Source: Tessaracoccus massiliensis
Lineage (GTDB): Bacteria > Actinomycetota > Actinomycetes > Propionibacteriales > Propionibacteriaceae
Length of the DNA: 64,000 bases
Assembly: GCF_000826065.2 (NCBI RefSeq)
Contig: NZ_LN623543.1
Location: 846,144 to 910,143 of the forward strand
Reading direction: 5' to 3'
The notes under the pieces are model-generated. The model was given only the letters and a program-made list of their open reading frames with translations, was not told where the DNA came from and made no database searches. The number at the start of each line of letters is the position of its first letter. The stretch's first letter is position 1. Position numbers and translations under genes: made by a program. Positions 27,998 to 40,621 of this stretch are shown piece after piece.

Positions 27998-29800
27998 ATG
28001 AGGTGGCGTCCCCTGCTCACCGCCCTGATCGCACTGCTGGCCCTGTCCCTGTTCACCACGCCGGCTTCCGCCCGCCCACAGGACGGGCACCTGGTGGGTT
28101 CCGGCCATATGGTGGCCCTCCCCCGCACCGGCACCAACTGGTACGGCGCCTACCACGTTGATCAGGCCACAGCGTACTGCGCGGATCTGATGGCCAGCGG
28201 CCCGGGCCAGGCAACCAGTTGGGTGCAGGCCCCGCCGGATTACGTGCTGCGCAAGCAGACCCGCGCCACGCACGGCGCCCACGGCGGAGGCCCTACCGCT
28301 GCCACCGAGCGGGAGTTGGCGGAGATCGCCTGGGTGCTGATGTCTTCGGGCAGTAGGCCTCCAGCCGATGTCGGAGCGGCCGTCGAGCACTTCGTGCGGC
28401 TGCGCACCATTGACGGTGCTGTCCAGCAGGCGCGCGAGGCGGAGCGGTGGGCGGCAGTCGTGCAGGCGCACCCGGCCGCCCTCACGCACTTCAACCGCTT
28501 CACTGAGGAAGCCAGGCTCTACGCGGGGCCGTACACGCTGGAGTTCAACTGGCAGGTCCGCCCCTCGCGCACCTCACCCACCGGGCACGTGATCGTCGCG
28601 GTGCGCAGCGCCGCGGGGGTGGCTGTGCCGCACCGGGCCTTCAGCGTGGCGGGCAGCGGCAGCCTCAAGGTCACACAGTCGCCCACGTCCTCAGGCGAGG
28701 GCGGCGGGGCCCACGTCCACCTGACACTCCCCACCCCTGACGAAACGACGGTGCGCGGCGCCCTCACCGTGGAGTTCCGTGGGCTACCAGGCCCCCGCCC
28801 CAAGTTGTTCATCCCACAACCGGCGACGGTGCAGCGGCTCCTCGCCGCGCCTGACCTGATCAAGCTGCGCGACACGGTCACGGTGGAGTTGAAGCCAGCC
28901 ATCTACCACCCGACGGTCACCACCCGCACGCGCGACGTCATCGCCGAGGCCGGCGGCCCAGCGGTGGACATCGTGACGCTCAGCGAGGGCCGGCCGGGTG
29001 CCGGGTTCACGGGCACCACCACCCTGTACGGCCCCTTCGCCAGCATGGCGGACCTGAGGGCCTCCACACCCGCCGAGGCGCCGAAGGTGGGCACCGCCAC
29101 CTTCAAGGGCACCTTCGATTCCAAGGGTAACGCCGAAGTCCGCAGCAGTTCCCTGGTCTTCCCGGAGCCGGGCTACTACACGTGGGTGGAGACGCTCGAC
29201 GAGCAACCCACGGTGATCCCGCCCGGGCCTCCTGCGTGGCCCCAGATCCCGGAGACCAGTGTGGTCCTCAAGCCCGAGATCACCACGGTTCTCACGGCTG
29301 ACGGCATTCCGGGGCAGGCAGAACTCGGGGCCGTCGTGGAAGACACCCTCACCCTCACCGGGGTTCCGCCCGGCCGGGAGGTGCCCGGCTCGGACAAGCC
29401 ACTGGCGGTGCTCGTCTCAGGCCGCATCGCGGGCCCCGTCCCACCCGGCGAGGACGGCTCCTGCGAGGCAGTTGACTGGGCCGGCGCCCACACCTTCGCC
29501 AGCTACACCGCCGAAAGCTGGACAGGCGAGAGCCTGGGCGCCCTGGCCCGGTCCACCCCGGTGGAGCCCGGCTGCTACTCGGCCGAGGCCACGGTAGAGA
29601 TCCGTCACGGGGGCACGCTGATCAGCTCCACCCACCACCCCTTGGGAATCGCGGAGCAAACCCTCCTGTTGACCGCTCCACCGGAGCCGACACCCGACGC
29701 CCACACCCACATCAGAGCCGATTCCAACGCCCCGTCCACGGCCGGGGCTCCCGTCCACCGGTTACTGACGAACTCAGTTCGTGGCAAGCTGGAGGCATGA
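27998..29800 (+). CDS. Secreted Ig-like multidomain protein
   Basis: A 600-residue exported protein with signal peptide MRWRPLLTALIALLALSLF and cleavage near ASA. The N-terminal region (30-190) contains NWYGAYHVDQATAYCADLMA and a helical part. Two later modules, near 290-420 and 430-560, read DTVTVELKP...GTTTLYGPF...GYYTWVETL and DTLTLTGVPPGREVPG, a repeat type common in actinobacterial surface proteins. There is no LPxTG motif and no C-terminal anchor, so it is probably released or held by partners. The start follows GGAGGAACC. The stop overlaps the next gene by ATGA. Confidence 0.8.
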   Translation: MRWRPLLTALIALLALSLFTTPASARPQDGHLVGSGHMVALPRTGTNWYGAYHVDQATAYCADLMASGPGQATSWVQAPPDYVLRKQTRATHGAHGGGPTAATERELAEIAWVLMSSGSRPPADVGAAVEHFVRLRTIDGAVQQAREAERWAAVVQAHPAALTHFNRFTEEARLYAGPYTLEFNWQVRPSRTSPTGHVIVAVRSAAGVAVPHRAFSVAGSGSLKVTQSPTSSGEGGGAHVHLTLPTPDETTVRGALTVEFRGLPGPRPKLFIPQPATVQRLLAAPDLIKLRDTVTVELKPAIYHPTVTTRTRDVIAEAGGPAVDIVTLSEGRPGAGFTGTTTLYGPFASMADLRASTPAEAPKVGTATFKGTFDSKGNAEVRSSSLVFPEPGYYTWVETLDEQPTVIPPGPPAWPQIPETSVVLKPEITTVLTADGIPGQAELGAVVEDTLTLTGVPPGREVPGSDKPLAVLVSGRIAGPVPPGEDGSCEAVDWAGAHTFASYTAESWTGESLGALARSTPVEPGCYSAEATVEIRHGGTLISSTHHPLGIAEQTLLLTAPPEPTPDAHTHIRADSNAPSTAGAPVHRLLTNSVRGKLEA

Positions 29801-30177
29801 ATTTCATCGGCAGGCTCATCGTCACCGCCCTGGCCACGGCTGTCGCCGTCTGGCTGGTGCCCGGCATCTCCCTGACCTCGTCGGATCTCGGCACCAAGGT
29901 GCTCACGCTCTTGGGCGTCGCACTGGTGTTCGGCGCCGTCAACAGCGTGGTCGCCCCACTCGTCAAGGGCCTCAGCGCCTGCCTGATCGCGCTGACCCTC
30001 GGCATCGCGCTCCTGGTCATCAACGCACTGATGTTGATGCTCACCTCCTGGTTGTCCGGTGTGCTCGGGTTGGGCTTCGAAGTGGACGGCTTCTGGCCGG
30101 CGCTCTGGGGGTCGATCGTGATCTCGATCGTCGGCGCCCTACTGGGTGGGCTGCTGGGCAGCAGCCGGAAGGACTGA
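29797..30177 (+). CDS. Small four-helix membrane protein (phage holin 4/PF04020-like)
   Basis: A 126-residue membrane protein with four hydrophobic segments, starting MNFIGRLIVTALATAVAVWL. It fits the PF04020 family of small membrane proteins, whose members are annotated as holin-like although most are chromosomal with unknown role. Conserved features are GAVNSVVAPLVKGLSACL and the final GGLLGSSRKD. It overlaps the secreted-protein gene (ATGA), so it shares its transcript. Confidence 0.82.
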   Translation: MNFIGRLIVTALATAVAVWLVPGISLTSSDLGTKVLTLLGVALVFGAVNSVVAPLVKGLSACLIALTLGIALLVINALMLMLTSWLSGVLGLGFEVDGFWPALWGSIVISIVGALLGGLLGSSRKD

Positions 30178-30202
30178 ACCTCCCGCCTGGCATGGTTGGC
30201 CC

Positions 30203-30826
30203 GTGAACTCCAGATATCTACCGGCCGCAGGGCTGGCCATCGTCAACTCCCTGGTCCAACTGGTGGGGGTTCTGGCGTTCGGCTGGCCCATCGGCAACAT
30301 CTTCCTGCTGCTCTGGGCCGAGAACGTGATCATCACGCTGGTCGCCATCGTCCGGATGGCCGGCGTCCGCGACGCGCCCGACGGCGGGGCCGCCACAAAG
30401 GCATCCACGTCGTTCAGTCTGCTGTTCTTCTGCCTCGTGCACGGCATCTTCAGCGGCGCCCTGGCCTCCATGACGGGCCTCGACCTGACGATGACGATGT
30501 TCTGGGCGCCCCTGATCCTGCTGGTCATCCGCTACGTCGTCGAGGTGGTGGGTTGGTACTCGCGCGGCGAGCGCCCCACCAGCATCTCCGAGGCCCACGG
30601 TTTCGCGATGCGCCGGGTCGTCATGCTCCACGTGGCGATCATCGCGTGCTGGACCGTCATGGTCCTGGGCCTCACCAGGAGGGACACACTGCCCGAATGG
30701 CTACCGTCGCTGCCGGTGCTGGCACTCACCGTCCTGCTGGTCATCAAGACGATCGCCGAAGTGTACTCCATGCGCCTGGGCCCCAACGCCCCCACCAACT
30801 GGAAGTTCCAGGCCCGCAGCCGCTGA
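30203..30826 (+). CDS. DUF6498-like membrane protein
   Basis: A 207-residue membrane protein with about six hydrophobic segments, from a GTG at 30203 (NSRYLPAAGLAIVNSLVQLV after the start). It contains IGNIFLLLWAENVIITLVAI and FFCLVHGIFSGAL, typical of the DUF6498 group. An in-frame ATG at 30146 lies inside the previous gene and gives an unlikely N-terminus. Its function is unknown. It follows the holin-like gene by 25 bases and is last before a bidirectional terminator. Confidence 0.7.
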   Translation: MNSRYLPAAGLAIVNSLVQLVGVLAFGWPIGNIFLLLWAENVIITLVAIVRMAGVRDAPDGGAATKASTSFSLLFFCLVHGIFSGALASMTGLDLTMTMFWAPLILLVIRYVVEVVGWYSRGERPTSISEAHGFAMRRVVMLHVAIIACWTVMVLGLTRRDTLPEWLPSLPVLALTVLLVIKTIAEVYSMRLGPNAPTNWKFQARSR

Positions 30827-30842
30827 CCTACCAGGGCATGCG

Positions 30843-30874
30843 AAGAGGCCCGCCCCCGAAGGGGCGGGCCTCTT
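30843..30874. terminator. Bidirectional terminator between DUF6498 gene and rpsQ
   Basis: A perfect 14-bp stem (30843-30856 with 30861-30874) has a 4-base CGAA loop and ends in CTCTT. It lies between converging genes, 16 bases beyond one and 17 beyond the other, and can stop transcripts from both sides. Confidence 0.85.
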
Positions 30875-30891
30875 GGCGTGTGTGAGGTGCC

Positions 30892-31188
30892 TTACTTGGC
30901 GCGCTCGACGATCTCGATGAGACGCCAGCGCTTCTGGGCCGACAGCGGGCGGGTCTCCATGACGCGCACGCGGTCGCCGATGCCGGCTTCGTTGTTCTCG
31001 TCGTGGGCCTTGACGCGGGTCGACTTGGTCATGATCTTGTTGTAGAGCGGGTGACGGACCCGGTCCTCGATCACGACGACGATGGTCTTGTCCATCTTGT
31101 CGGACGCAACGATGCCGGTGAGCACCTTGCGACGGCTACGCTCCTCGACCTCGGGGGTCTCGGTGGCGGGGGTGGTTGCTTCGCTCAT
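30892..31188 (-). CDS. rpsQ: 30S ribosomal protein S17
   Basis: A 98-residue S17 with an N-terminal extension of about 20 residues before the OB-fold core [20 protein letters not shown] and the block [23 protein letters not shown] at 31188 (GGAG 8 bases before) is preferred to an in-frame GTG two codons earlier that overlaps the rpmC stop. It ends the S10 run; rplN, its usual next gene, is at 20456. Confidence 0.97.
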   Translation of the reverse strand: MSEATTPATETPEVEERSRRKVLTGIVASDKMDKTIVVVIEDRVRHPLYNKIMTKSTRVKAHDENNEAGIGDRVRVMETRPLSAQKRWRLIEIVERAK

Positions 31189-31190
31189 GC

Positions 31191-31421
31191 TCACTTCTCC
31201 TCAGCGGGCTCGTCCACGATGCCGAGGTTACGCTCCTGCAGCACGGTGTAGATGCGGGCGATGTCCTTGCGGACGTTGCGCAGCCGGCTGCTCGACTCCA
31301 GCTGGCCGGTGGCCGCCTGGAATCGGAGACCGAACAGTTCCTCCTTGAGCTCAACAACCTTCGAGTTGAGCTGTTCACGCGACAGACCACGCAGGTCGTG
31401 TGCGGCGAGAGACTTACTCAT
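31191..31421 (-). CDS. rpmC: 50S ribosomal protein L29
   Basis: A 76-residue L29, a helical hairpin at the peptide exit of the 50S subunit where trigger factor and SRP dock. Core: [20 protein letters not shown] and [20 protein letters not shown]. It starts in a TAATG overlap with the rplP stop. Confidence 0.97.
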   Translation of the reverse strand: MSKSLAAHDLRGLSREQLNSKVVELKEELFGLRFQAATGQLESSSRLRNVRKDIARIYTVLQERNLGIVDEPAEEK

Positions 31422-31840
31422 TACATGTCACCTGCTTCGCGCTTGATGAAGCGTGCCTTGAAGGGCAGCTTGTGGATGGCCAGGCGCATGGCCTCGCGGG
31501 CCACGGGCTCGTCGACACCGGACAGCTCGAAGATGACGCGACCGGGCTTGATGTTGGCGATCCACCACTCGGGGGAACCCTTGCCGGAACCCATGCGGGT
31601 TTCGGCCGGCTTCTTGGTCAGGGGGCGGTCCGGGTACACGTTGATCCAGACCTTACCGCCACGCTTCATGTGGCGGGTCATGGCGATACGAGCGGCTTCG
31701 ATCTGACGGTTGGTCAGGTAGGCCGGCTCGAGCGCCTGGATGCCGTAGTCACCGAAGGCGAGCTTGGTGCCGCCCTTGGCTGCACCGCTCCGCTTGGGGT
31801 GGTGCTGCTTACGGAACTTGACGCGACGAGGAATCAGCAT
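31421..31840 (-). CDS. rplP: 50S ribosomal protein L16
   Basis: A 139-residue L16, starting [20 protein letters not shown]. The core [20 protein letters not shown] and [20 protein letters not shown] lie in their usual places. It contacts the A-site tRNA elbow. Length and position between rpsC and rpmC are standard. Confidence 0.98.
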   Translation of the reverse strand: MLIPRRVKFRKQHHPKRSGAAKGGTKLAFGDYGIQALEPAYLTNRQIEAARIAMTRHMKRGGKVWINVYPDRPLTKKPAETRMGSGKGSPEWWIANIKPGRVIFELSGVDEPVAREAMRLAIHKLPFKARFIKREAGDM

Positions 31841-31842
31841 GC

Positions 31843-32652
31843 TCAGGCTCCTGCGTTCTCGGTTGCGGGCGCAGCCTCGGCCTGGGCTGCGTCGGCGCGA
31901 CGGCGTCCGCCGCGCTCGGGACGGTCACCGCGACCTTCGCCGCGGGCCGGGCGACGGCCCGGACGCTGCTGACGGCCTGCGGGGGCTGCCTGACGGGCGG
32001 CCTTCTGAGCGGCGCGCTCGGCACGGGTACCGGCGACGTCGCCCTTGTAGATCCACACCTTGACTCCGATGCGACCGAACTGGGTGCGGGCCTCGTAGAA
32101 GCCGTAGTCGATGTCGGCGCGGAGGGTGTGCAGCGGCACCTGGCCGTCGCGGTAACCCTCGGAGCGGGACATTTCAGCACCGCCGAGACGGCCGGAGCAC
32201 TTGATGCGGATACCCTTGGCGCCCGCACGCATGGCGGTCTGCTGGGCACGACGCATCGCGCGACGGAAGGCGACACGGGCGCCGAGCTGCTCGGCGACAC
32301 CCTGGGCCACGAGCTGGGCATCGATCTCGGGGTTCTTGACCTCGAGGATGTTCAGCTGGACCTGCTTGCCGGTGAGCTTCTCGAGCTCCGCACGCGTCTT
32401 CTCAGCCTCGGCGCCGTTACGGCCGATGACGATGCCCGGGCGGGCAGCGTGCAGGAAGATGGTCACGCGCTCGGAGCGACGCTCGATCTCGATCGACGAG
32501 ATGCCGGCGCGCTCGAGGGTCTTGGTCAGGTACTCGCGGATCTTGACGTCCTCGCCGACCAGTTCCGAGTACTGCTTGTCGCTGTACCAGCGGGACTTGT
32601 GGTCGGTGGTGATGCCGAGGCGGAAGCCATGCGGGTTGATCTTCTGGCCCAT
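31843..32652 (-). CDS. rpsC: 30S ribosomal protein S3 with basic tail
   Basis: A 269-residue S3. Residues 1-210 hold the KH domain ([20 protein letters not shown]) and the C-terminal S3 domain ([20 protein letters not shown]). The last ~55 residues are an Arg/Gly/Ala-rich low-complexity tail ending ATENAGA, as seen in several actinobacteria. It lies at the mRNA entry of the 30S subunit, between rplV and rplP. Confidence 0.98.
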   Translation of the reverse strand: MGQKINPHGFRLGITTDHKSRWYSDKQYSELVGEDVKIREYLTKTLERAGISSIEIERRSERVTIFLHAARPGIVIGRNGAEAEKTRAELEKLTGKQVQLNILEVKNPEIDAQLVAQGVAEQLGARVAFRRAMRRAQQTAMRAGAKGIRIKCSGRLGGAEMSRSEGYRDGQVPLHTLRADIDYGFYEARTQFGRIGVKVWIYKGDVAGTRAERAAQKAARQAAPAGRQQRPGRRPARGEGRGDRPERGGRRRADAAQAEAAPATENAGA

Positions 32653-32655
32653 GAC

Positions 32656-33048
32656 TCAGGCTCCCTTCGGTTCGACGACGACGGTGATGTGCGAGCCACG
32701 CTTCAGGATTCGGCTGGCCGAACCCTTGGCGCGGGGGCGGATGCGACGGAGGGTGACACCCTCGTCGACGAACGCCTTGGAGATGTACAGGTCATCGGAC
32801 CGCAGGGCCTCCGCCGACTCCGCGTTGGCCACGGCCGAAGCCACAACCTTGTAGACCGGCTCGGAAGCGGCCTGCGGGGCGAACTTGAGGGCGACCAGGG
32901 CGTCCTTGACGTCCATGCCGCGGACGAGGTCGACGACTCGGCGAACCTTCGTGGGGCTCATCCGGACGTGCCGTGCGACGGCGAACGAGCCAGGACGATC
33001 CCCGAGCAGGTTCTCGCGACGACGGCTGTTGCCGTTTTCGTTGCTCAT
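32656..33048 (-). CDS. rplV: 50S ribosomal protein L22
   Basis: A 130-residue L22 with the family core [20 protein letters not shown] and the C-terminal [20 protein letters not shown], whose loop lines the exit tunnel. The N-terminus has a short polar extension. It lies 27 bases after rpsS and 3 bases before rpsC. Confidence 0.98.
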   Translation of the reverse strand: MSNENGNSRRRENLLGDRPGSFAVARHVRMSPTKVRRVVDLVRGMDVKDALVALKFAPQAASEPVYKVVASAVANAESAEALRSDDLYISKAFVDEGVTLRRIRPRAKGSASRILKRGSHITVVVEPKGA

Positions 33049-33075
33049 TGTTGAATCAGTTCCTTATCTCGCGCC

Positions 33076-33357
33076 TCAGCGGCGACGGGCCTTCTTGTCG
33101 TCCTTCACGTGCCCCCGGAAGGTACGCGTGGGAGCGAACTCGCCCAGCTTGTGACCGATCATCGACTCGGTGACGAACACCGGGACGTGCTTGCGGCCGT
33201 CGTGCACCGCGATGGTGTGCCCGAGCATGTCGGGGACGATCATCGAACGGCGCGACCAGGTCTTGATGACGTTCTTGGTGCCCTTTTCGTTCTGGACGTC
33301 CACCTTCTTCTGCAGGTGGTCGTCAACGAAGGGGCCCTTCTTCAGGCTGCGTGGCAT
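33076..33357 (-). CDS. rpsS: 30S ribosomal protein S19
   Basis: A 93-residue S19 starting [20 protein letters not shown], with the head-domain block [20 protein letters not shown] near the C-terminus. It forms the S13-S19 pair in the 30S head. It has standard length and order after rplB. Confidence 0.98.
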   Translation of the reverse strand: MPRSLKKGPFVDDHLQKKVDVQNEKGTKNVIKTWSRRSMIVPDMLGHTIAVHDGRKHVPVFVTESMIGHKLGEFAPTRTFRGHVKDDKKARRR

Positions 33358-33375
33358 ATTTCTTCAGGCTCCCTA

Positions 33376-34212
33376 TCAGCGCTTCTTACCGGTCTTGCGA
33401 CGGCGGACGATCAGGCGGTTGCTCGCCTTGTTCTTGTCGCGGGTGCGGCCCTCAGGCTTACCCCACGGCGACACGGGGTGACGACCACCGGAGGTGCGGC
33501 CTTCGCCACCACCGTGCGGGTGGTCGACCGGGTTCATGACGACACCGCGGACGGTCGGGCGGACGCCCTTCCAACGCTTGCGGCCGGCCTTACCCCAGTC
33601 GATGTTGGACTGTTCGGCGTTGCCGACCGAGCCGACGGTGGCGCGGCAGCGCACGTCGACCATGCGCATTTCACCCGAGGGCATACGCAGCGTGGCGTAC
33701 TTGCCTTCGCGGGCGACCAGCTGGATCGCCGAGCCGGCGGAGCGGCCGAGCTTGGCGCCGCCGCCGGGGCGCATCTCCACCGCGTGCACCGTGGTGCCGA
33801 CGGGGATCTGGCGCAGTTCCAGGTTGTTGCCCGGCTTGATGTCCGAACCCTCACCAGCGGACACGACGGTCCCCTGCTTCAGGCCGGCGGGCGCGATGAT
33901 GTAGCGCTTCTCGCCATCGGCGTAGTGCAGCAGCGCGATGCGGGCGGTGCGGTTGGGGTCGTACTCGATGTGAGCGACCTTGGCCGGCACGCCGTCCTTG
34001 TCGTAGCGCTTGAAGTCGATCAGACGGTAGGCCTGCTTGTGGCCACCACCGATGTGACGGGTGGTGATACGGCCGGTGTTGTTACGGCCACCGGTCTTCG
34101 GCTTCGACACGAGGAGCGACTTCTCCGGCGTGGAGCGCGTCAGCTCAACGAAATCGGACACGCTGGAGCCGCGACGGCCCGGCGTAGTCGGCTTGTATTT
34201 ACGGATACCCAT
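33376..34212 (-). CDS. rplB: 50S ribosomal protein L2
   Basis: A 278-residue L2, a primary 23S rRNA binder needed for subunit joining and peptidyl transfer. Signature [19 protein letters not shown] near residues 224-242 includes the conserved His. It starts [20 protein letters not shown]. It lies between rplW and rpsS. Confidence 0.98.
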   Translation of the reverse strand: MGIRKYKPTTPGRRGSSVSDFVELTRSTPEKSLLVSKPKTGGRNNTGRITTRHIGGGHKQAYRLIDFKRYDKDGVPAKVAHIEYDPNRTARIALLHYADGEKRYIIAPAGLKQGTVVSAGEGSDIKPGNNLELRQIPVGTTVHAVEMRPGGGAKLGRSAGSAIQLVAREGKYATLRMPSGEMRMVDVRCRATVGSVGNAEQSNIDWGKAGRKRWKGVRPTVRGVVMNPVDHPHGGGEGRTSGGRHPVSPWGKPEGRTRDKNKASNRLIVRRRKTGKKR

Positions 34213-34242
34213 GAGGTTTCAGTTCCTTCTCTAGCGACCCGG

Positions 34243-34554
34243 TCAGCCAACCGGCCCGGCGAAGATGTCGATGCTCTGGCCCTCAGCGACGGTGATGATC
34301 GCACGCTTGGTGTCGGCGAGCTTGCCGGTGCCGTAGCGGGTGCGACGACGCTTGCCCTGACGGTTGAGGGTGTTCACGGACACGACCTTGACACCGAAGA
34401 TGGCCTCGATGGCGATCTTGATCTCGGTCTTGTTCGCGTCAGGCGCGACGACGAAGGTGTACTTGCCGTCGTCGAGCAGGTTGTAGCTCTTCTCGCTGAC
34501 CACGGGACGCAGGATGACGTCGCGGTGATCGCGGATCTTCAGCGCTGCGCTCAC
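34243..34554 (-). CDS. rplW: 50S ribosomal protein L23
   Basis: A 103-residue L23 with [20 protein letters not shown] and the C-terminal loop [19 protein letters not shown]. It sits at the tunnel exit beside L29. The GTG start overlaps the rplD stop (GTGA), so its translation is coupled to rplD. Confidence 0.98.
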   Translation of the reverse strand: MSAALKIRDHRDVILRPVVSEKSYNLLDDGKYTFVVAPDANKTEIKIAIEAIFGVKVVSVNTLNRQGKRRRTRYGTGKLADTKRAIITVAEGQSIDIFAGPVG

Positions 34555-35225
34555 TTGTCCTTCTCCTCAGTCTTCTCGGCCTGGCCGGCCTCGGTCTTGG
34601 CGGCGACGAACGCCGCGAGGGCCGCGGAGGTGAACACGATCTTGTCGTTGGCCAGCACGTCGTACGTGTTGAGCTGATCGACGGAGATCACGTGCACCGA
34701 GGCGACGTTGCGCAGGCTCAGCCACGCCATGTCCTCGAAGCGGTCCAGAACCACAAGGGCCTTGCGGATGTCACCGGCCACCGTGGTGAGCGCCTGGAGG
34801 GCACCCTTGGTGGAGGGCTTGTCGCCGGCGACCAGTTCGGAGACGACGAAGACCTGGCCGTCATGGGCGCGGTCCGACAGGGCGCCACGGAGGGCGGCTG
34901 CGATCATCTTCTTGTTGGTGCGCTGGGCGTAGCTGCGCGGCGTGGGGCCGTGGACGATGCCACCGCCGGTCCAGATCGGTGAGCGACGCGAGCCGTGACG
35001 GGCACGACCGGTGCCCTTCTGACGCCACGGCTTGGCGCCACCGCCGCGGACCTCGCCGCGGGTCTTGGTGTCGTGCGTGCCCTGGCGGGCGGCCGCCAGC
35101 TGGGCCACGACAACCTGGTGGATCAGGGGGATGTTGGTGGTCGCGTCGAACAGCGCACCGGGCAGTTCGGCCTTGCCGGCCTTCTTGCCCTTGGCGTCGA
35201 TGACGTCAACGGTCAGATCGCTCAT
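34551..35225 (-). CDS. rplD: 50S ribosomal protein L4
   Basis: A 224-residue L4. The long arginine-rich loop ([20 protein letters not shown]) reaches into the exit tunnel. In enterobacteria L4 also represses the S10 operon; whether it does so here cannot be seen. It overlaps rplC (ATGA) and rplW (GTGA). Confidence 0.98.
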   Translation of the reverse strand: MSDLTVDVIDAKGKKAGKAELPGALFDATTNIPLIHQVVVAQLAAARQGTHDTKTRGEVRGGGAKPWRQKGTGRARHGSRRSPIWTGGGIVHGPTPRSYAQRTNKKMIAAALRGALSDRAHDGQVFVVSELVAGDKPSTKGALQALTTVAGDIRKALVVLDRFEDMAWLSLRNVASVHVISVDQLNTYDVLANDKIVFTSAALAAFVAAKTEAGQAEKTEEKDK

Positions 35226-35878
35226 GCTGCGGCACCCTTCCTAGCTGCGCTGCGGACCACGACGAGGGACCCGTTGTTACCGGGGATGGCGCCGCGCACA
35301 AGCAGCAGGCCACGTTCCGCGTCGACGGCGTGAATCTTCAGGTTCTGGACGGTGACCTTGGCGTTGCCCATGCGGCCAGCCATCTTGAGGCCCTTGAACA
35401 CGCGGCCGGGGGTCGCGCAGCCACCGATGGAGCCGGGGGCGCGGTGCTTGCGGTGCACACCGTGCGAGGCCTTGAGGCCGGCGAAACCGTGGCGCTTCAT
35501 GACACCAGCGGTGCCCTTGCCCTTGGTGGTGCCGGTAACGTCGACGAACTCGCCGTCGGCGAAGAGCTCAGCGGTCAGTTCCTGGCCCAACTCGAACTCC
35601 GAGGCGTCCCCGGTGCGGATCTCGAGGAGGTGCTTGCGGGGCGTCACGTCAGCCTTGGCGAAGTGGCCAGCCGCAGGCTTGGTCACGTGCTTGGCCTTGA
35701 CGGCGCCGTAGCCGAGCTGCACGGCGTTGTAGCCGTCGATCTCGGGGGTGCGGACCTGGGTCACGACGCAGGGGCCGGCCTGGATCACGGTAACGGGGAC
35801 GACCTTGTTGTTCTCGTCCCAGAGCTGGGTCATGCCGAGCTTGGTGCCCAGGATGCCCTTCACGATTCGTTCACTCAT
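35222..35878 (-). CDS. rplC: 50S ribosomal protein L3
   Basis: A 218-residue L3 starting [23 protein letters not shown] at 35878 matches the family start; an in-frame GTG at 35893 that overlaps the rpsJ stop is the alternative. The central extension [20 protein letters not shown] approaches the peptidyl-transferase centre. It is the second gene of the S10 operon. Confidence 0.97.
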   Translation of the reverse strand: MSERIVKGILGTKLGMTQLWDENNKVVPVTVIQAGPCVVTQVRTPEIDGYNAVQLGYGAVKAKHVTKPAAGHFAKADVTPRKHLLEIRTGDASEFELGQELTAELFADGEFVDVTGTTKGKGTAGVMKRHGFAGLKASHGVHRKHRAPGSIGGCATPGRVFKGLKMAGRMGNAKVTVQNLKIHAVDAERGLLLVRGAIPGNNGSLVVVRSAARKGAAA

Positions 35879-35889
35879 TTCAGCTGACC

Positions 35890-36201
35890 TCACGGAAGCT
35901 TGATCTCGATGTCGACGCCGGCAGGCAGGTCAAGACGCATCAGCGAATCGACTGTCTTAGGCGTGGGATCGAGAATGTCGATCAGACGCTTGTGCGTGCG
36001 CATTTCGAAATGCTCACGGCTGTCCTTGTACTTGTGGGGCGAACGGATCACGCAGTAAACGTTCTTCTCCGTCGGCAGCGGCACCGGGCCGGCCACCTTC
36101 GCACCCGTGCGAGTCACGGTGTCGACGATCTTGCGCGCCGAGCTGTCGATGACCTCATGGTCATACGCCCGCAGCCTGATGCGGATCTTTTGTCCAGCCA
36201 C
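35890..36201 (-). CDS. rpsJ: 30S ribosomal protein S10
   Basis: A 103-residue S10 (NusE), a 30S head protein that also joins the Nus antitermination complex. It starts from a GTG and reads [20 protein letters not shown], with the [20 protein letters not shown] block later. It is first in the S10 operon, preceded by a leader of up to 240 bases. Confidence 0.98.
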   Translation of the reverse strand: MAGQKIRIRLRAYDHEVIDSSARKIVDTVTRTGAKVAGPVPLPTEKNVYCVIRSPHKYKDSREHFEMRTHKRLIDILDPTPKTVDSLMRLDLPAGVDIEIKLP

Positions 36202-36484
36202 AGTCGTTCCTAACTTCTTGCCCTTGTGGAAATTTCAAGTTCCTACGGGGTAAAACCCTTAGTCACTCCGGATCACGCGGCCGGGAGTGTCGCGCAGTTC
36301 GCCACATTCCATCCGGCCCTCCAAGGAGGGGAACCTCGTGGATGTGTGGCTACCGAACCCTGGTGGATCCAGCCGCCCGACCCCGTGCAGAGCAGTTCTG
36401 CGCCATGCGGACACGGCACCGAACCCCTCGCGGAGCAACCGGACTATTCAAGCACATCGCCCCGGCTCTTCCAAATCGGGCTTT
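36202..36484 (-). promoter_or_regulatory. S10-operon leader and promoter region
   Basis: These 283 bases upstream of rpsJ are gene-free and must hold the S10-operon promoter. The minus strand shows GGGTTTTACCCC near 36250 and CCCCTCCTTGGAGGG near 36316-36331 as small inverted repeats, which could shape a leader RNA. I cannot pick reliable -35/-10 boxes. Confidence 0.4.
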
Positions 36485-39509
<3,025 letters not shown>

Positions 39510-39524
39510 TCAAGGAGCGGGCCA

Positions 39525-39645
39525 TCGGGTATTGTGGCATCCGCTCGGGTCCCCCGAGCCGGATGATGTGAGAGGAAGCCGGTGCGAATCCGGCGCTGTC
39601 CCGCAACCGTGAGGCCCCTGTGGCCAAGTCGGATACTCGCGAATC
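39525..39645 (+). ncRNA. Cobalamin riboswitch 1
   Basis: The B12-box region reads GAGGAAGCCGGTGCGAATCC then GGCGCTGTCCCGCAACCGTG at 39572-39611, the conserved core of cobalamin (AdoCbl-type) riboswitches, followed by the P6 side GGCCAAGTCGGATACTCGC to 39640. Downstream, 39683-39689 (GCCTCCC) is complementary to 39713-39719 (GGGAGGC), which contains the Shine-Dalgarno of the gene at 39725. Ligand binding should therefore shut off translation. It controls the surface-protein/ECF/MoxR operon. Confidence 0.93.
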
Positions 39646-39682
39646 TTCCGCAACACGAACACGTCGTGGATAGCGTTGATGT

Positions 39683-39719
39683 GCCTCCCCCGGTGCACCG
39701 TTGCGCCACGCAGGGAGGC
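39683..39719 (+). promoter_or_regulatory. Shine-Dalgarno sequestering helix of riboswitch 1
   Basis: GCCTCCC at 39683-39689 pairs with GGGAGGC at 39713-39719, hiding the ribosome-binding site six bases before the ATG at 39725. There is no T-run, so control should be at translation. Confidence 0.7.
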
Positions 39720-39724
39720 CCCGG

Positions 39725-40621
39725 ATGAGAGCCGCGCGGATCATTGCATGCGCCGCCTTGGCGTCCCTCCTGCCCTGCACCGCCCCGCTTCCCGCCCATG
39801 CCGAGTGGCGCGACGGCTTCTGCCGCCGGGGAGAGGGCCACACCGTGGTGGTCGATTGGAGCCTCCTTCCAGGTGCAGTAGGCGAGACGAGCCTGGTGCG
39901 CTGCATCCCCCTGGACGCAGACAACCCGAAGTTTCCAGAGTCTCCGGGCAACCCCCTGGCTGACCCGCTCGCGTCAGCAGGCATCTCTTGGTCTTCCCCA
40001 GGTGGTCTGATCACAATGATCAACGAGTTCGAAGCTGAGACAGGGTACTGGCACATCGCGGGGGGTGAAGTCACTGAAGCAGGGGGAAACTGGCTGGGAA
40101 TGGACGCCTATCTTCCCGTGGCGGAGATCGACAGTTTCAGTGGCTACACGCTCGCCCCTGAGTTCGGCAAACCGGTCCCAGTGCTCCCGCCGCAGTTCGC
40201 GCCGGACGAGCCAGGGGATTCGCCGTCCCCGGCCCCTGATCCCACTGACGGTCCAACCGGAGATCCCACGGGAGAACCGACCGGCGAGCCCACCGGAGAA
40301 CCCACAGGCGAACCGACCGGTGACCCAACCGGCGAGCCGAGCGGGGAGCCGACGGGCGTTCCCACCGTCTCCCCCACTGCAGACCCCACCGGCTCTCCGA
40401 GCGCCGCCCCTTCCGCTCAGCCAACGCCGAGCGCGAATCCGCAGCCGCCGCGATCCGGAGACGCCCTGGACGGCACCGCTCCCCTGGCCGCGCACCCGAC
40501 CGACACGGTGCGCGCCGTGTCCTACGGCATCGGCGGCGCGTCGGTGGTGTTCGTCGCCTGTGCCTCGGCCTGGGCCACCACTCGGCGGTCCCGTCACGAC
40601 AGGAGGCCCGCCGATGGTTGA
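39725..40621 (+). CDS. Membrane-anchored surface protein, first gene of B12-riboswitch operon
   Basis: A 298-residue protein. Signal peptide 1-26 (ending LPAHA), an extracellular domain 27-155, a Thr/Pro/Gly/Glu repeat linker 165-245 (PTGEPTGEP units), a transmembrane helix about 265-285 and a short Arg-rich tail, so it is anchored with the domain outside. The domain reads C33...HTVVVDWS...VRC60...PLASAGISW...INEFEAETGYWHIAGG, the same pattern of Cys and aromatic residues as in the proteins at 48436 and 51189. That resembles the DUF4430/transcobalamin beta-domain. ATG at 39725 follows GGGAGG. The next gene overlaps by eight bases. I infer a cobalamin-binding receptor; no homologue function is known to me. 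Confidence 0.75.
   Translation: MRAARIIACAALASLLPCTAPLPAHAEWRDGFCRRGEGHTVVVDWSLLPGAVGETSLVRCIPLDADNPKFPESPGNPLADPLASAGISWSSPGGLITMINEFEAETGYWHIAGGEVTEAGGNWLGMDAYLPVAEIDSFSGYTLAPEFGKPVPVLPPQFAPDEPGDSPSPAPDPTDGPTGDPTGEPTGEPTGEPTGEPTGDPTGEPSGEPTGVPTVSPTADPTGSPSAAPSAQPTPSANPQPPRSGDALDGTAPLAAHPTDTVRAVSYGIGGASVVFVACASAWATTRRSRHDRRPADG

Noticed and set aside
29797-30177. Prophage, suggested by a holin-like protein
   Set aside because: PF04020 members are common chromosomal membrane proteins; no lysin, capsid, integrase or att site is nearby.
40260-40345. Repeated CACCGGAGAACC-type units as a possible CRISPR or VNTR element
   Set aside because: They encode the PTGEP repeat linker of the surface protein, are only 12 bases long and have no spacers.
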